Origin: Hyphomonadaceae bacterium
Lineage (GTDB): Bacteria; Pseudomonadota; Alphaproteobacteria; Rhizobiales; Hyphomicrobiaceae
Assembly: GCA_019747815.1 (NCBI GenBank)
Contig: JAIEQJ010000032.1
Location: 1 to 64,000, forward strand
Direction: 5' to 3'
Length of the DNA: 64,000 nucleotides
This document shows, piece after piece, positions 37,851 to 48,439 of this stretch; within the stretch, counting starts at the first letter, position 1, and the number at the start of each line of letters is the position of its first letter. The notes under the pieces were generated by a model. The model worked only from the letters and a program-made list of their open reading frames with translations. It was not told the origin of the DNA and did no database searches. A program made the position numbers and the translations under genes.

Positions 37851-39365
37851 TTAGAGGTGCTGCGCTCCTTTGCTGAGCTGCAACACGGCATCCACGGCGC
37901 GCTTCCAGCCGGCGTATATCCTCTCGCGCTCGGCTGCGGCCAGCGCCGGCTGGAAGGCGCGGTCGAGCCTCCACAACCTGCCGAACCCGTCCGCCCCGGG
38001 CCACACGCCGGCCTTGTGTCCGGCCAGCCACGCAGCGCCCAGGGCGGTCGTCTCCTGCACCACCGGACGCTCCACCGGCGCATCGAGAACATCGGCGAGG
38101 CGCTGCATGGTCCAATCGCTCGCCGCCATGCCGCCATCGACCCGCAGCACCGAGTTGGCGCCGGAGTCCCAGTCGCCGCGCATGGCCTCCAGCAGATCGC
38201 GCGTCTGGAAGCACACCGCCTCCAATGCGGCGCGCGCGACCTCGGCGGGCCCGGTGCCGCGCGTCAAGCCGAACAGGGCGCCGCGCGCCTCGGGCTGCCA
38301 GTAGGGTGCGCCGAGGCCGACGAAGGCGGGAACAAGAACCACATCCTGCGTGGGGTCGGCATCGGCAGCCAGCATGCTGCTCTCGGGCGCCGAGGCGATG
38401 ATCTTGAGCCCGTCGCGCAGCCATTGCACGGCCGCGCCGGCAATGAAGATGGCGCCCTCGAGCGCGTAGGTGCGCTGGCCGCCGAGCTGATAGGCAACCG
38501 TGGTGAGCAGGCGGTTGCGCGAGGCGACGGGCTTGTCGCCGGTGTTGAGCAGCGCGAAGCAGCCCGTGCCGTACGTGGCCTTGACCATGCCTGGGCTGAA
38601 GCAGGCCTGCCCGATGGTGGCGGCCTGCTGATCACCGGCAACGCCCAGGATCGGCACGGCGGCCCCCAGGATGGACGCCTCCGTCGTGCCGTAGTCGCCG
38701 TTGGAATCGCGCACCTCGGGCAGCAGCGGCCGCGGCACGCCGAACAGCTTCAGCAGATCGTCGTCCCACGCGCCCTTGGCGATGTCATAGAGCAGCGTGC
38801 GCGAGGCGTTGGTGGCATCGGTGGCGTGCACGCGGCCGCCCGTCAACCGCCAGATCAGAAACGTATCGACCGTGCCGAAGGCCAGATGCCCGGCCTCGGC
38901 CAGCGCCCGCGCCCCCTCCACCTGATCCAGCAGCCACGCAATCTTGGTGGCCGAGAAGTAGGGATCGAGCAGCAGGCCGGTTTTGGCCGTGACCATCGGC
39001 TCGTGGCCCGCCTCCCTCAGCGCGCGGCACATGTCGGCGGTGCGCCGGTCCTGCCAGACGATGGCGCGGTGCATGGGCCGGCCCGTGCGCCGATCCCAGA
39101 TGAGGCAGGTCTCGCGCTGGTTGGTGATGCCGACGGCGGCGATGTCCCGTGCACCACCGCCGGCCGCGGCAATCGCCTGGCGCGCGGTCTCGACCGTGGT
39201 CCGCCAGATATCCTCGGGCTCGTGCTCCACCCAGCCCGAGGCCGGATAGAACTGGGCGAACTCGCGCTGGGCCAGGCCCCTCATGGCAAGGTCCGCACCG
39301 AACACGATGGCACGGCTCGACGTTGTACCCTGATCCAATGCGAGAATTGAGCCAGACTTCAGCAT
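37851..39365 (-). CDS. glpK: Glycerol kinase
   Basis: Phosphorylates glycerol to sn-glycerol 3-phosphate with ATP. 504 residues, the normal FGGY-kinase length. Landmarks: [40 protein letters not shown], the FGGY signatures [14 protein letters not shown] and [20 protein letters not shown]. It is divergent from the ugp operon, whose transporter imports glycerol 3-phosphate, so both gene sets feed one pool. glpD is not in the window. Confidence 0.97.
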   Translation of the reverse strand: MLKSGSILALDQGTTSSRAIVFGADLAMRGLAQREFAQFYPASGWVEHEPEDIWRTTVETARQAIAAAGGGARDIAAVGITNQRETCLIWDRRTGRPMHRAIVWQDRRTADMCRALREAGHEPMVTAKTGLLLDPYFSATKIAWLLDQVEGARALAEAGHLAFGTVDTFLIWRLTGGRVHATDATNASRTLLYDIAKGAWDDDLLKLFGVPRPLLPEVRDSNGDYGTTEASILGAAVPILGVAGDQQAATIGQACFSPGMVKATYGTGCFALLNTGDKPVASRNRLLTTVAYQLGGQRTYALEGAIFIAGAAVQWLRDGLKIIASAPESSMLAADADPTQDVVLVPAFVGLGAPYWQPEARGALFGLTRGTGPAEVARAALEAVCFQTRDLLEAMRGDWDSGANSVLRVDGGMAASDWTMQRLADVLDAPVERPVVQETTALGAAWLAGHKAGVWPGADGFGRLWRLDRAFQPALAAAERERIYAGWKRAVDAVLQLSKGAQHL

Positions 39366-39486
39366 ACGTCCCCCTCATCGCATCCAGCGCGCGCATGTCA
39401 GGCCCGCAAGTATTCAAGGCCGCAACCGCGGCGGCAAGCCCGGTGGGTGTGGCGCCCGCGCGGCCAGGACTTTCAAGCTCGCCCGG

Positions 39487-39525
39487 TCTTAGGCTAGGCT
39501 CTTGGGCTAGGCTCTTAGGCTAGGC
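39487..39525. repeat. Three tandem 13-bp repeats in the glpK-ugpB gap
   Basis: TCTTAGGCTAGGC, TCTTGGGCTAGGC and TCTTAGGCTAGGC follow one another without a spacer; the middle copy differs by one base. They abut the palindrome at 39525. They could be regulator half-sites or a slippage-prone tract. Confidence 0.85.
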
Positions 39526-39537
39526 TTGTGACACAAG
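39525..39537. promoter_or_regulatory. Perfect palindrome CTTGTG-A-CACAAG, operator candidate
   Basis: A 6+1+6 perfect inverted repeat sits between divergent glpK and ugpB, 60 bases before the ugpB start. TATAAT at 39571-39576 could be the -10 of ugpB, and GGAGG at 39586-39590 is the ribosome site. A DeoR (GlpR) or LacI-type regulator would be a natural ligand, as inference. Confidence 0.45.
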
Positions 39538-39597
39538 ACTGTAACGGGGAAGCGCTACGGCTCGCAAAAATATAATCGGGGCTATGGAGGACGATCG

Positions 39598-40920
39598 ATG
39601 AGGACGTACGGGAAGCTGGGCTGGCTCGCCGCCGGCGCGATGCTCTTTGCGGCCAGCGAAGCCGCCGCGCAGACGGAGATCCAGTGGTGGCACGCGATGA
39701 CCGGGGCCAACAACAACGTCATCGTCAAGCTCGCCGACGATTTCAACGCCACACAGAAGGACTACAAGGTCGTCCCGAGCTATCGCGGCGGCTACGCCGA
39801 CACCATGAACGCGGGCATCGCCGCGTTCCGCGCCGGGCAGGCGCCCCACATCATGCAGGTGTTCGAGGTCGGCACGGCGACCATGATGGCGGCCACCGGC
39901 GCCGTCAAACCGGTGCATGTGCTGATGAAGGAAGCCAACGAGCCCTTCGACCCCAAGAACTATCTGCCCACCATCACCGGCTACTACTCGACGACCAAGG
40001 GCGAGATGCTCTCCTTCCCGTTCAACTCGTCGAGCACCGTGATGTGGTACAACAAGGACAGCTTCAAGAAGGCGGGGCTCGACCCCGAGACGCCGCCCAA
40101 GACCTGGCCCGAGGTGTTCGAGGCCGCCAAGAAGCTCAAGGCCTCCGGGCATCCCAACTGCGGCTTCGGCAATGCGTGGGTCACCTGGGTCAACCTCGAG
40201 CAGCTCTCCGCCTGGCACAACGTGCCGCTCGCCACCAAGTCCAACGGCATGGACGGCTTCGACACGGTTCTGGCCTTCAACAGCCCCCTGCACGTGAAGC
40301 ACCTGCAGAACCTCGTCGATCTGCAAAAGGACAAGACCTACGACTACTCGGGGCGCACCAACACGGGCGAGGGCCGCTTCACATCCGGCGAATGCCCGAT
40401 CTTCCTCACCTCCTCGGCATTCTTCGGCAACGTCAAGGCCAACGCCAAGTTCGCCTTCGGCAACGCGCCCATGCCCTACTATCCGGAGGTGGCCGGTGCG
40501 CCGCAGAACTCCATCATCGGCGGCGCCTCGCTGTGGGTGATGGGCGGCAAGAGCGCGGCCGAATACAAGGGTGTCGCCAGGTTCTTCACCTTCCTCTCCG
40601 ACACCGACCGCCAGGTCGAGCTGCACAAGCTGTCGGGCTATCTGCCGATCACCAAGGCGGCCTACGACAAGACCAAGGCGTCGGGCTACTACAAGGAGTT
40701 CCCCTACCTCGAGACGCCGCTCATCGAGCTCACCAACAAGGAGCCGACCGCAAATTCGCGCGGGCTGCGCCTCGGCAACATGGTGCAGCTGCGCGAGGTG
40801 TGGGCGGAGGAGTTCGAGGCGGCGCTGTCGGGCAAGAAGACCGCACAGCAGGCCATCGACGACGCGGTATCGCGCGGCAACGCCATGCTGCGGCAGTTCG
40901 AGCGCACGGTGTCGCGGTGA
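39598..40920 (+). CDS. ugpB: sn-Glycerol-3-phosphate-binding protein UgpB
   Basis: 440 residues. A signal peptide (about 1-23, ending ASEAAAQ) precedes TEIQWWHAMTGANNNVIVKL, the UgpB start signature. Further landmarks are FPFNSSSTVMWYNKDSFKKA and TNTGEGRFTSGECPIFLTSS. It is a periplasmic type-1 binding protein for glycerol 3-phosphate or glycerophosphodiesters. First of the ugpB-A-E-C operon. Confidence 0.95.
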   Translation: MRTYGKLGWLAAGAMLFAASEAAAQTEIQWWHAMTGANNNVIVKLADDFNATQKDYKVVPSYRGGYADTMNAGIAAFRAGQAPHIMQVFEVGTATMMAATGAVKPVHVLMKEANEPFDPKNYLPTITGYYSTTKGEMLSFPFNSSSTVMWYNKDSFKKAGLDPETPPKTWPEVFEAAKKLKASGHPNCGFGNAWVTWVNLEQLSAWHNVPLATKSNGMDGFDTVLAFNSPLHVKHLQNLVDLQKDKTYDYSGRTNTGEGRFTSGECPIFLTSSAFFGNVKANAKFAFGNAPMPYYPEVAGAPQNSIIGGASLWVMGGKSAAEYKGVARFFTFLSDTDRQVELHKLSGYLPITKAAYDKTKASGYYKEFPYLETPLIELTNKEPTANSRGLRLGNMVQLREVWAEEFEAALSGKKTAQQAIDDAVSRGNAMLRQFERTVSR

Positions 40921-40928
40921 CCCCAGGC

Positions 40929-40993
40929 GCATCTCCCTCTCCCTGCGCTGATGGCGATAACGGAGAGCTGGAAGGGCGCGAGGAGAGGGAGGG
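40929..40993. repeat. Family B-like inverted repeat between ugpB and ugpA
   Basis: CATCTCCCTCTCCCTGCGCT is mirrored by GCGAGGAGAGGGAGGG. The right arm supplies the G-rich ribosome site of ugpA. Confidence 0.6.
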
Positions 40994-40998
40994 TGCAC

Positions 40999-41880
40999 AT
41001 GGAGAAGCGCGCGATTTTCGGCGGCCGGGCGCTCCCGTATCTGCTGCTGGCGCCGCAGCTCCTGATCACGCTCGTCTTCTTCTACTGGCCGGCCAGCCAA
41101 GCGGTGTGGCAATCGTTTTTGCTGGAGGACGCCTTCGGGCTCAGAACCGACTTTGTGTGGTTTGAGAACTACAACCACCTGTTTCACGACGGCGACTATT
41201 ACCGGGCCATGGCGACGACGGCGATCTTTTCCATCGCCGTAACCGCGCTTTCGCTGTCGATCGCACTGCTGCTCGCCGTGCAGGCCGACAAGAGCATCAA
41301 GGGGGCGGGCGCCTACAAGACGCTGCTGATCTGGCCCTATGCCGTGGCGCCCGCCATTGCCGGCGTTCTGTGGCTCTTCATGTTCCAGCCCTCCCTTGGG
41401 CTGGTGGCGCGCGGCCTGCGCGCGCTTGGGCTCGACTGGAACCCGCTGCTTAACGGCGATCACGCCATGGCCCTCGTGATCATGGCATCGACCTGGAAGC
41501 AGATCAGCTACAATTTCCTGTTCTTCCTCGCCGGCCTGCAATCGATCCCGCGCTCGGTGATCGAGGCGGCGGCCATCGACGGTGCACGACCCGTGCGCCG
41601 CTTCTGGACCATCGTCTTTCCGCTGCTGTCGCCCACCGCCTTCTTTCTACTGGTGGTCAACATCGTCTACGTGTTCTTCGACACCTTCGGCATCATCGAC
41701 GCCATGACCGGCGGCGGCCCGGCCAAGGCCACCGAGACGCTGGTCTACAAGGTGTTCTTCGACGGCCGGCTCGGCGGCAATCTCGGCGGCTCGGCAGCGC
41801 AGTCGGTGATCCTCATGATCATGGTGATCGCGCTGACCGCCGTGCAGTTCCGCTACATCGAGCGCAGGGTGACGTACTGA
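40999..41880 (+). CDS. ugpA: sn-Glycerol-3-phosphate ABC permease UgpA
   Basis: 293 residues, six membrane segments. It begins [20 protein letters not shown] with AGGGAGGG before the start; an in-frame ATG 16 codons upstream lies in repeat [23 protein letters not shown] and the EAA loop [20 protein letters not shown] are typical of UgpA. Confidence 0.95.
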   Translation: MEKRAIFGGRALPYLLLAPQLLITLVFFYWPASQAVWQSFLLEDAFGLRTDFVWFENYNHLFHDGDYYRAMATTAIFSIAVTALSLSIALLLAVQADKSIKGAGAYKTLLIWPYAVAPAIAGVLWLFMFQPSLGLVARGLRALGLDWNPLLNGDHAMALVIMASTWKQISYNFLFFLAGLQSIPRSVIEAAAIDGARPVRRFWTIVFPLLSPTAFFLLVVNIVYVFFDTFGIIDAMTGGGPAKATETLVYKVFFDGRLGGNLGGSAAQSVILMIMVIALTAVQFRYIERRVTY

Positions 41881-41910
41881 TGTTGGCATGCATTTCAGAT
41901 CCTCGCGCAT

Positions 41911-42033
41911 GCTCCCCCTCTCCCCGTTTACGGGGAGAGGGTCGGGGTGAGGAGCAGCCGCAAGTTTCAGCGACGGCGCCTATTGCCGCCCCTCACCCCA
42001 GCCCTCTCCCCACTGAAGAGTGGGGAGAGGGAG
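41911..42033. repeat. Palindromic repeat, family B, between ugpA and ugpE
   Basis: Two hairpins, CCCCCTCTCCCCGTTTACGG with its mirror, and CCCTCTCCCCACTGAAGAGT with its mirror, enclose GGTGAGGAGCAGC and its complement GCCGCCCCTCACC. The layout equals that of the boxC-boxB copy. The element lies within the operon. Confidence 0.85.
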
Positions 42034-42060
42034 CACGCGCGCCGCTCGACGGAGCGCCCC

Positions 42061-42909
42061 ATGGTTGAGCGGCGGCGCTTCGGCGATCTCATCCCGCACC
42101 TAGTCCTGCTCACCGGCGTCGCCATCGTCGCCTTCCCGGTCTACCTGTGCTTCGTCGGCTCGACCCTCGATCAGGCCACCATCGCCAACGGGCAGATGGG
42201 CCTCACCCCCGGCCCGCTGTTCTTCGAGACCTACTGGCGCACGCTGTTCGTCGGCACGTCGGGCACCACGCGCGAGCCCGTCGCCACCATGCTGCTCAAC
42301 AGCTTCGTCATGGCGCTGGCGATCGCCGTCGGCAAGATCGCCATCTCCATCATCTCCTCCTACGCGGTCGTCTACTTCAAATTTCCGCTGCGCATGGCGG
42401 CCTTCTGGCTGATCTTCATAACACTGATGCTGCCGGTGGAGGTGCGCATCTACCCCACCTACAAGATCGCCGCTGACCTCAATCTCCTCAACTCCTATGC
42501 CGGCCTTACCCTGCCGCTGATCGCCTCGGCCACCGCCACGCTGTTCTTCCGGCAGTTCTTCATGACCATTCCCGACGAGCTGATCGAGGCCTCCAAGCTC
42601 GACGGCGCCGGGCCCTTCCGCTTCTTCAAGGATACGGTGCTGCCGTTGTCGAGGACCAACATCGCCGCGCTGTTCGTGATCCTCTTCATCTACGGCTGGA
42701 ACCAGTATCTGTGGCCGATCCTCATCACCACGCGCGACGACATGCAGACCATCGTCATCGGCATCAAGAAGATGATCGTCACGGCCGACGCGCTGACCGA
42801 ATGGAACGTGGTGATGGCCACCGCCATGCTCGCCATGCTGCCGCCGGTCGCCGTGGTGGTGCTGATGCAGCGCTGGTTCGTGAAGGGCCTGGTGGAGACG
42901 GAGAAGTGA
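42061..42909 (+). CDS. ugpE: sn-Glycerol-3-phosphate ABC permease UgpE
   Basis: 282 residues, six membrane segments. It starts MVERRRFGDLIPHLVLLTGV; GGAG lies 8 bases upstream, and the open frame further left is repeat DNA. Typical parts are PVYLCFVGSTLDQATIANGQ, the EAA loop LIEASKLDGAGPFRFFKDTV and YGWNQYLWPILITTRDDMQT, all matching UgpE. Confidence 0.96.
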   Translation: MVERRRFGDLIPHLVLLTGVAIVAFPVYLCFVGSTLDQATIANGQMGLTPGPLFFETYWRTLFVGTSGTTREPVATMLLNSFVMALAIAVGKIAISIISSYAVVYFKFPLRMAAFWLIFITLMLPVEVRIYPTYKIAADLNLLNSYAGLTLPLIASATATLFFRQFFMTIPDELIEASKLDGAGPFRFFKDTVLPLSRTNIAALFVILFIYGWNQYLWPILITTRDDMQTIVIGIKKMIVTADALTEWNVVMATAMLAMLPPVAVVVLMQRWFVKGLVETEK

Positions 42910-42914
42910 TGTCT

Positions 42915-43042
42915 TTCCCTCCCCCCTTGTGGGGGAGGGCAGGGAGGGGGGAACTGCAGAACGTTTGCCGTAGGGGTTTGCCCCACCCCTAATCCCTCCC
43001 ACGTCGTGCCGGAGGCGCGCCTTCGGTACGACGGGGAGGGGA
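42915..43042. repeat. Palindromic repeat, family B, between ugpE and ugpC
   Basis: CCCTCCCCCCTTGTGGGGGAGGG forms the first hairpin and the CCCTCCC ... GGGGAGGG pair around GTCGTGCCGGAGGCGCGCCTTCGGTACGAC the second (42996-43040). The two G/C-rich halves are inverted relative to each other. Confidence 0.8.
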
Positions 43043-43060
43043 ATCGCGGAGAACTTGTTG

Positions 43061-44131
<1,071 letters not shown>

Positions 44132-44146
44132 GGGAGCCGAAGCACG

Positions 44147-45001
44147 ATGACCGATCTCGTTCTCCAGCCGCCTGTCCTCGTCTTCGGCGGGCCCTACTCC
44201 AACCTGCGCGCGCTGTTGGCGCTCAGGCAGCGCGCCGAAGACCTCGACATTCCCCCCTCGCACTGCATCTGCACAGGCGACGTTGTCGCCTATTGCGCCG
44301 AGCCGGAGGACACCGCAGCCGCCATCCGCGACTGGGGCTGCCATGTCATCGCCGGCAACTGCGAGGAGCAGCTCGCCGACGCTTCCGACACGTGCGCCTG
44401 CGGCTTCGAGGAGGGCTCCGAATGCGACCGGCTCGCCAAGGGCTGGTATCCCTTCGCCAACGCGCGCATGTCGCCCGCAAGCCGCGCCTGGATGGCGGCC
44501 CTGCCGAAAACGCTCACGTGCACGATCGGCGGCTGGAGTGTCCGCGTTGTCCATGGCGGTGTCGACGTGATCAACACGTTCATCTTCGCCTCCGAGCGCG
44601 CTGCCCTCGCCGCGGAGCTGGAGCGCTCCGGCGCCGACATCGTCATCGCCGGCCACGCCGGCGTGCCGTTCATCGAGCGCATCGACGGCCGCGTGTGGTT
44701 CAATCCCGGCGTCATCGGCATGCCCGCCAACGATGGGACGCCTGACGTCTGGTACGGCCTGATCCGGCTCGAGGACGATGATCTCCTGATCGCGACACGC
44801 CGCCTGGCCTACGACCACCACGGCGCCGCCGCCGCCATGCGCCGCTCAGGCCATGCCAACGGCTACGCGCGCACGCTGGTGACGGGCTTGTGGCCGAGCC
44901 TCGATGTGTTCCCGCCGGCCGAGCGCGCCGCCACGGGCGGGCGCCTTCGCCCGCGCACCCTGCGCCTTCCGATCCGCACCGCCGCCCGGGCCGCCGGGTA
45001 G
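44147..45001 (+). CDS. Metallophosphoesterase-fold protein with altered metal-site motifs
   Basis: 284 residues. The calcineurin-like order is recognisable: VFGGPYSNLRALLAL where most members have DxHGN, CTGDVVAYCAEP (motif 2, Asp at 45), IAGNCEEQLA where GNHE/D is usual, VHGGVD (motif 4) and AGHAGVPF (motif 5, GHTH-like). The first Asp/His pair and the His of motif 3 are therefore replaced. It starts 15 bases after ugpC, so it may act on imported glycerophosphodiesters, as ugpQ does in enteric bacteria. Reduced or different metal dependence is possible. Confidence 0.78.
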   Translation: MTDLVLQPPVLVFGGPYSNLRALLALRQRAEDLDIPPSHCICTGDVVAYCAEPEDTAAAIRDWGCHVIAGNCEEQLADASDTCACGFEEGSECDRLAKGWYPFANARMSPASRAWMAALPKTLTCTIGGWSVRVVHGGVDVINTFIFASERAALAAELERSGADIVIAGHAGVPFIERIDGRVWFNPGVIGMPANDGTPDVWYGLIRLEDDDLLIATRRLAYDHHGAAAAMRRSGHANGYARTLVTGLWPSLDVFPPAERAATGGRLRPRTLRLPIRTAARAAG

Positions 45002-45478
45002 ACCCGCGACGCGAGCACGCGGGGCACGCGGCAGCGCAGTGTGCGTGCCTGTCGTGGTCGGGCCTGCGCCGCACGTGCCTTTGCCCCCGCGGCGGCTTCC
45101 GCCCGAGGCTGTTGGGAAGGTGGAGGAGCAGGACGTTCTGCGCCTGCTGACCTGAAACTGCTACAGTGGCGTCGAACGCCCTGCTCTGCCGGCATCCGGG
45201 CCCCATACATGGCGATCCGCTGGTCTGGCGGCCACGCCCGCAGAAGCGATCGGACTGCGGCCCCCGGCTCCAATTTGAGGCCGCGTCTCCGGAGACGCCG
45301 CCCCATGTCCGAGGTGAAGCAAGCTCTAGCACGCGCGCAGGGGGGCGGGGATAGCGAGCCCCATCCAGATGAACCCGCGATCTCCCTATCCCCGCTGCGC
45401 GTCACGTCCGACCGCCGGCGGCAAGAACAGTTGCGTTCAGCGTCAAAGAGGCGGGTCGCAGACGCGAGGCACCAGGTG
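45002..45478. other. 477-base stretch without a supported gene
   Basis: Between the phosphoesterase and the convergent L,D-transpeptidase. Short frames exist on both strands but none has a family-like sequence, a good ribosome site or normal codon use. No tRNA, hairpin with T-run or repeat was seen. Confidence 0.6.
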
Positions 45479-46246
45479 CTATTTCTTGGCCTTGACCCTT
45501 TTCTGCGGGACAGGCGGGTCGTCGGAGCCAAAGCCGAATCCCGAGAACAGGGCGGACAGCGGCATGGACTCGCTTGCGCCGGAATAGTTCGAGACGACCC
45601 GCACGGTCGTCCCAATGCGCGCAAGAGTAGCCAGATGGGTCACGTGCTCGTTCATCATGCGGAAACATCCCGATGACGACGCGCGGCCGATCGAGCGCTC
45701 GTTGTTCGTTCCGTGAATGCGGTAGATCGTGTTGCCGAGGTAAAGCGCCTTGGCTCCAAGCGGATTGATGACGCCGCCCGACACGGTGATGGGCAGGCCC
45801 GGCTGGCGCTGGCGCATCTCGGGCGGCGGCGTCCAGGATGGCCAGGATGCGATACGGCTGATCTTCTCCGTCCCGGTCCAGGTGAAGCCGTCTCGGCCGA
45901 CGGAAATCGGGTAGGCGTAGGCCTCCTTGTTGGGCAGGACGTAATAGAGCTTGCGTCCCCCCGTATCGACGATGATCGTGCCTGGCGGCTCGTTGTACTC
46001 CAGATAGACGACCGGTGGCTTCTGCGGAGCGATGTTGGGCTTCTCGCCTCCGTCCATGAACTTGGGATAGACGACAACATTGTGCAGCTTGCGGCGTTCG
46101 GCGCGTTGCGCCTCGCGTTCGCGTTCCTGGCGTTCAATGTCGCTCCGGAAAACAGGGGCGTCCTGCGCGTGGGCCTGGGATGCAGCCCACGTCATATTGA
46201 TCGCAGCGATCAGCATGCAACGCGATGCCGTCCGAGCAAAGTTCAT
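45479..46246 (-). CDS. L,D-transpeptidase (YkuD family)
   Basis: 255 residues. A signal peptide (about 1-28, ending SQAHAQ) is followed by a charged helix (SDIERQEREREAQRAERR) and the catalytic domain (about 88-220). Active-site signature: IHGTNNERSIGRASSSGCFR, with His178 and Cys194 as catalytic residues. It forms 3-3 cross-links in peptidoglycan or links lipoproteins to it. It is a single gene; the downstream tail ends in basic residues. Confidence 0.95.
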   Translation of the reverse strand: MNFARTASRCMLIAAINMTWAASQAHAQDAPVFRSDIERQEREREAQRAERRKLHNVVVYPKFMDGGEKPNIAPQKPPVVYLEYNEPPGTIIVDTGGRKLYYVLPNKEAYAYPISVGRDGFTWTGTEKISRIASWPSWTPPPEMRQRQPGLPITVSGGVINPLGAKALYLGNTIYRIHGTNNERSIGRASSSGCFRMMNEHVTHLATLARIGTTVRVVSNYSGASESMPLSALFSGFGFGSDDPPVPQKRVKAKK

Positions 46247-46308
46247 TGTCCCCCCTCGAACTTTCTACTCCTCTCGCCACGCAGCGCGCACCGGCGAGGC
46301 CTGTTCAG

Positions 46309-46337
46309 TACCTAAACGCATACTTGGTTCTGGACAA
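46309..46337 (-). promoter_or_regulatory. Candidate promoter for the L,D-transpeptidase
   Basis: On the reverse strand TTGTCC (46337-46332), a 17-base spacer and TAGGTA (46314-46309) lie about 60 bases before the start. This is a reasonable sigma-70-type match with only two to three mismatches. The rest of 46247-46571 shows no gene. Confidence 0.3.
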
Positions 46338-46571
46338 GGTTTCCGCTGCCGGCAGAGCCCGACAGGGCCGAAAAGCGCGGCCGAGAGTTCGAATTTTGCA
46401 CAGGAGGGCGCGTTTCACACAGTCGCGGCTGCGCGCAAGGGTCGGCGCTGGAACAGGTCCGATCCCGTGCGATCCCGCCTCAGCCATCCTGCCGCTTGTG
46501 CCGAAAGCTGCAGTGGCTGGCGCCTTGCATCATGGTTTGCGCGCGCGTGAGCTCGAGGACGTCTGGTGGGT

Positions 46572-48242
46572 TCAGGGTTTGTTGATTGACGCTCCCGCCA
46601 GCTCCCCCTTCAACGCCTTGTCGATCAGCGTGCGCGTGTTCTCCACGCCGTAGAGCTCGATGAAGCTGCCGAACCGGGGCCCGCGCTCCTCGCCCAGCAG
46701 CACCTGATAGATGGCGCCGAACCAGGCGTTGGAGACGCCGGGCTTCTCGGGCGTGGCGCCCTTGGCCTTGAAGTCCTGATAGCGCGCAACGGCGCGCCCG
46801 ACATCATAGATGACGGTCTGCAGATCCTCGGCCCTGGCATCGGGCGGCACCTTGCCCAGCGCATCCGACAGCGCGCGCAGCGCGCCGGCCTCCACCTCGT
46901 CGGCCAGGCGGAACGTCTTCTGCGGCTGCACGAAGTCCTCGTAGTAGCGCACCGCGTAGCCCGCCAGATGATCGAGCAGCGGATGTGTCTGGGGCCCCGC
47001 CCCGGGCGCATGGCGGCGGATGAAGCCCCACAGCACATCCTTGTCGTGGGCATTCGATGCCGCCACCAGGTTGATGAGCAGCCCGAAGGAGATCGGCAGC
47101 TCCGCCGCCGGCGGGGCGCCGCCATGGATGTGCCACACCGCGTTGTCGATCTGGCCCTTCGCGTCCTGGCGCGGATAGGCGGCGAGGAACTGCAGGTACT
47201 CGTCCACCGTGCGCGGGATCACGTCGAAGTAGAGCCGCTTGGCCGCCTTCGGCTTCTGGAACATGAACAGCGACAGGCTCTCGGGCGAGGCGTAGGTCAG
47301 CCACTCCTCGATGGTGAGGCCGTTGCCCTTCGACTTGGAGATCTTGCCGCCCTCCTGATCCAGGAACAGCTCGTAGGTCAGGTTCTCGGGCGGCGTGCCG
47401 CCAAGCGCGCGGCAGATCCTGGACGACAGCGTCACCGAGTCGATGAGATCCTTGCCGCACATCTCGTAGTCGACGCTGAGCGCCGTCCAGCGCAGCGCCC
47501 AGTCTGCCTTCCACTGGCACTTGACGCGCCCGCCCGTCACCGGCGTCTCGACCTTCTTGCCGGTCTCCGGATCGAGATAGACGACGGTGCCCGTCCTCGG
47601 ATGCCGCTCCAGCATCGGCACCTGCAGCACCTTGCCGGTGGTCGGTGAGATCGGCAGGAACGGCGAGTACGTCGCGCGACGCTCGGGCCCCAGGGTCGGC
47701 AGGATGATATCCATCACCTTGTCGTAGGTCTTGAGCATCTTGAGCAGCGTCTCGTCGAACATCCCGGCCCTGTAGCACTCGGTGGCCGAGTAGAACTCGT
47801 AGTCGAAGCCGAACTGGTCGAGAAAGCGGCGCAGGCGCGCATTGTTGTGGTGTGCGAAGCTCGGATGCTCGGTGCCGAAGGGATCGGGCACCGAGGTCAG
47901 CGGCTTGTCGATGTGCTGCGCCAGCATGTCCCTGTTGGGCACGTTGTCCGGCACCTTCCTGAGCCCGTCCATGTCGTCGGAGAAGCAGATGAGCCGCGTC
48001 TTGCGCCTGCCCTCGGTCAGCACCTCGAAGGCGTGGCGCACCATGGCCGTGCGCGCCACCTCGCCGAACGTGCCGATGTGCGGCAGCCCCGACGGCCCAT
48101 AGCCCGTCTCGAAGATCACGGTCTTGTCGGCGCCGCCCTCGAGGGTGGCCAGCCGCTTGATGATCTTGCGCGCCTCCTCGAACGGCCAGGCGCGGGCCTC
48201 CTTCGCGGCAGCGGCCAGCGCGGGTTCGGGCGGCGTCATCAT
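46572..48242 (-). CDS. lysS: Lysyl-tRNA synthetase, class I
   Basis: Charges tRNA-Lys with lysine. 556 residues, Rossmann-fold class I type as used by most alphaproteobacteria and archaea. The HIGH motif appears as PHIG at 54-57, with [20 protein letters not shown], and the KMSKS motif as KISKS at 300-304. [20 protein letters not shown] is also typical. Two Met codons open the frame and either may be used. It stands alone. No class II lysS is seen in the window. Confidence 0.97.
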   Translation of the reverse strand: MMTPPEPALAAAAKEARAWPFEEARKIIKRLATLEGGADKTVIFETGYGPSGLPHIGTFGEVARTAMVRHAFEVLTEGRRKTRLICFSDDMDGLRKVPDNVPNRDMLAQHIDKPLTSVPDPFGTEHPSFAHHNNARLRRFLDQFGFDYEFYSATECYRAGMFDETLLKMLKTYDKVMDIILPTLGPERRATYSPFLPISPTTGKVLQVPMLERHPRTGTVVYLDPETGKKVETPVTGGRVKCQWKADWALRWTALSVDYEMCGKDLIDSVTLSSRICRALGGTPPENLTYELFLDQEGGKISKSKGNGLTIEEWLTYASPESLSLFMFQKPKAAKRLYFDVIPRTVDEYLQFLAAYPRQDAKGQIDNAVWHIHGGAPPAAELPISFGLLINLVAASNAHDKDVLWGFIRRHAPGAGPQTHPLLDHLAGYAVRYYEDFVQPQKTFRLADEVEAGALRALSDALGKVPPDARAEDLQTVIYDVGRAVARYQDFKAKGATPEKPGVSNAWFGAIYQVLLGEERGPRFGSFIELYGVENTRTLIDKALKGELAGASINKP

Positions 48243-48439
48243 GTCTCAGGTCCTTCGCGAGATTCGCCCGCGGACCTATGGGCTGTCCGTCGGCGCACGT
48301 CAATTGCCGCAGCGCACGCCCAGCCCCCTGGCCCGCCGGCCGCCAACTGCAACGGAGCCCTGTCGTTTTGGCAGGTTGTCCGGGGTTCCACTTCGCGCAA
48401 TCGTGACCCTGGCCCAACCCTGGACTACGGAGAAATGCG

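Noticed and set aside
45041-45676. Rightward 211-codon frame over the L,D-transpeptidase end
   Set aside because: Arg/Ala-rich shadow frame antisense to a well-supported gene, with no family resemblance.
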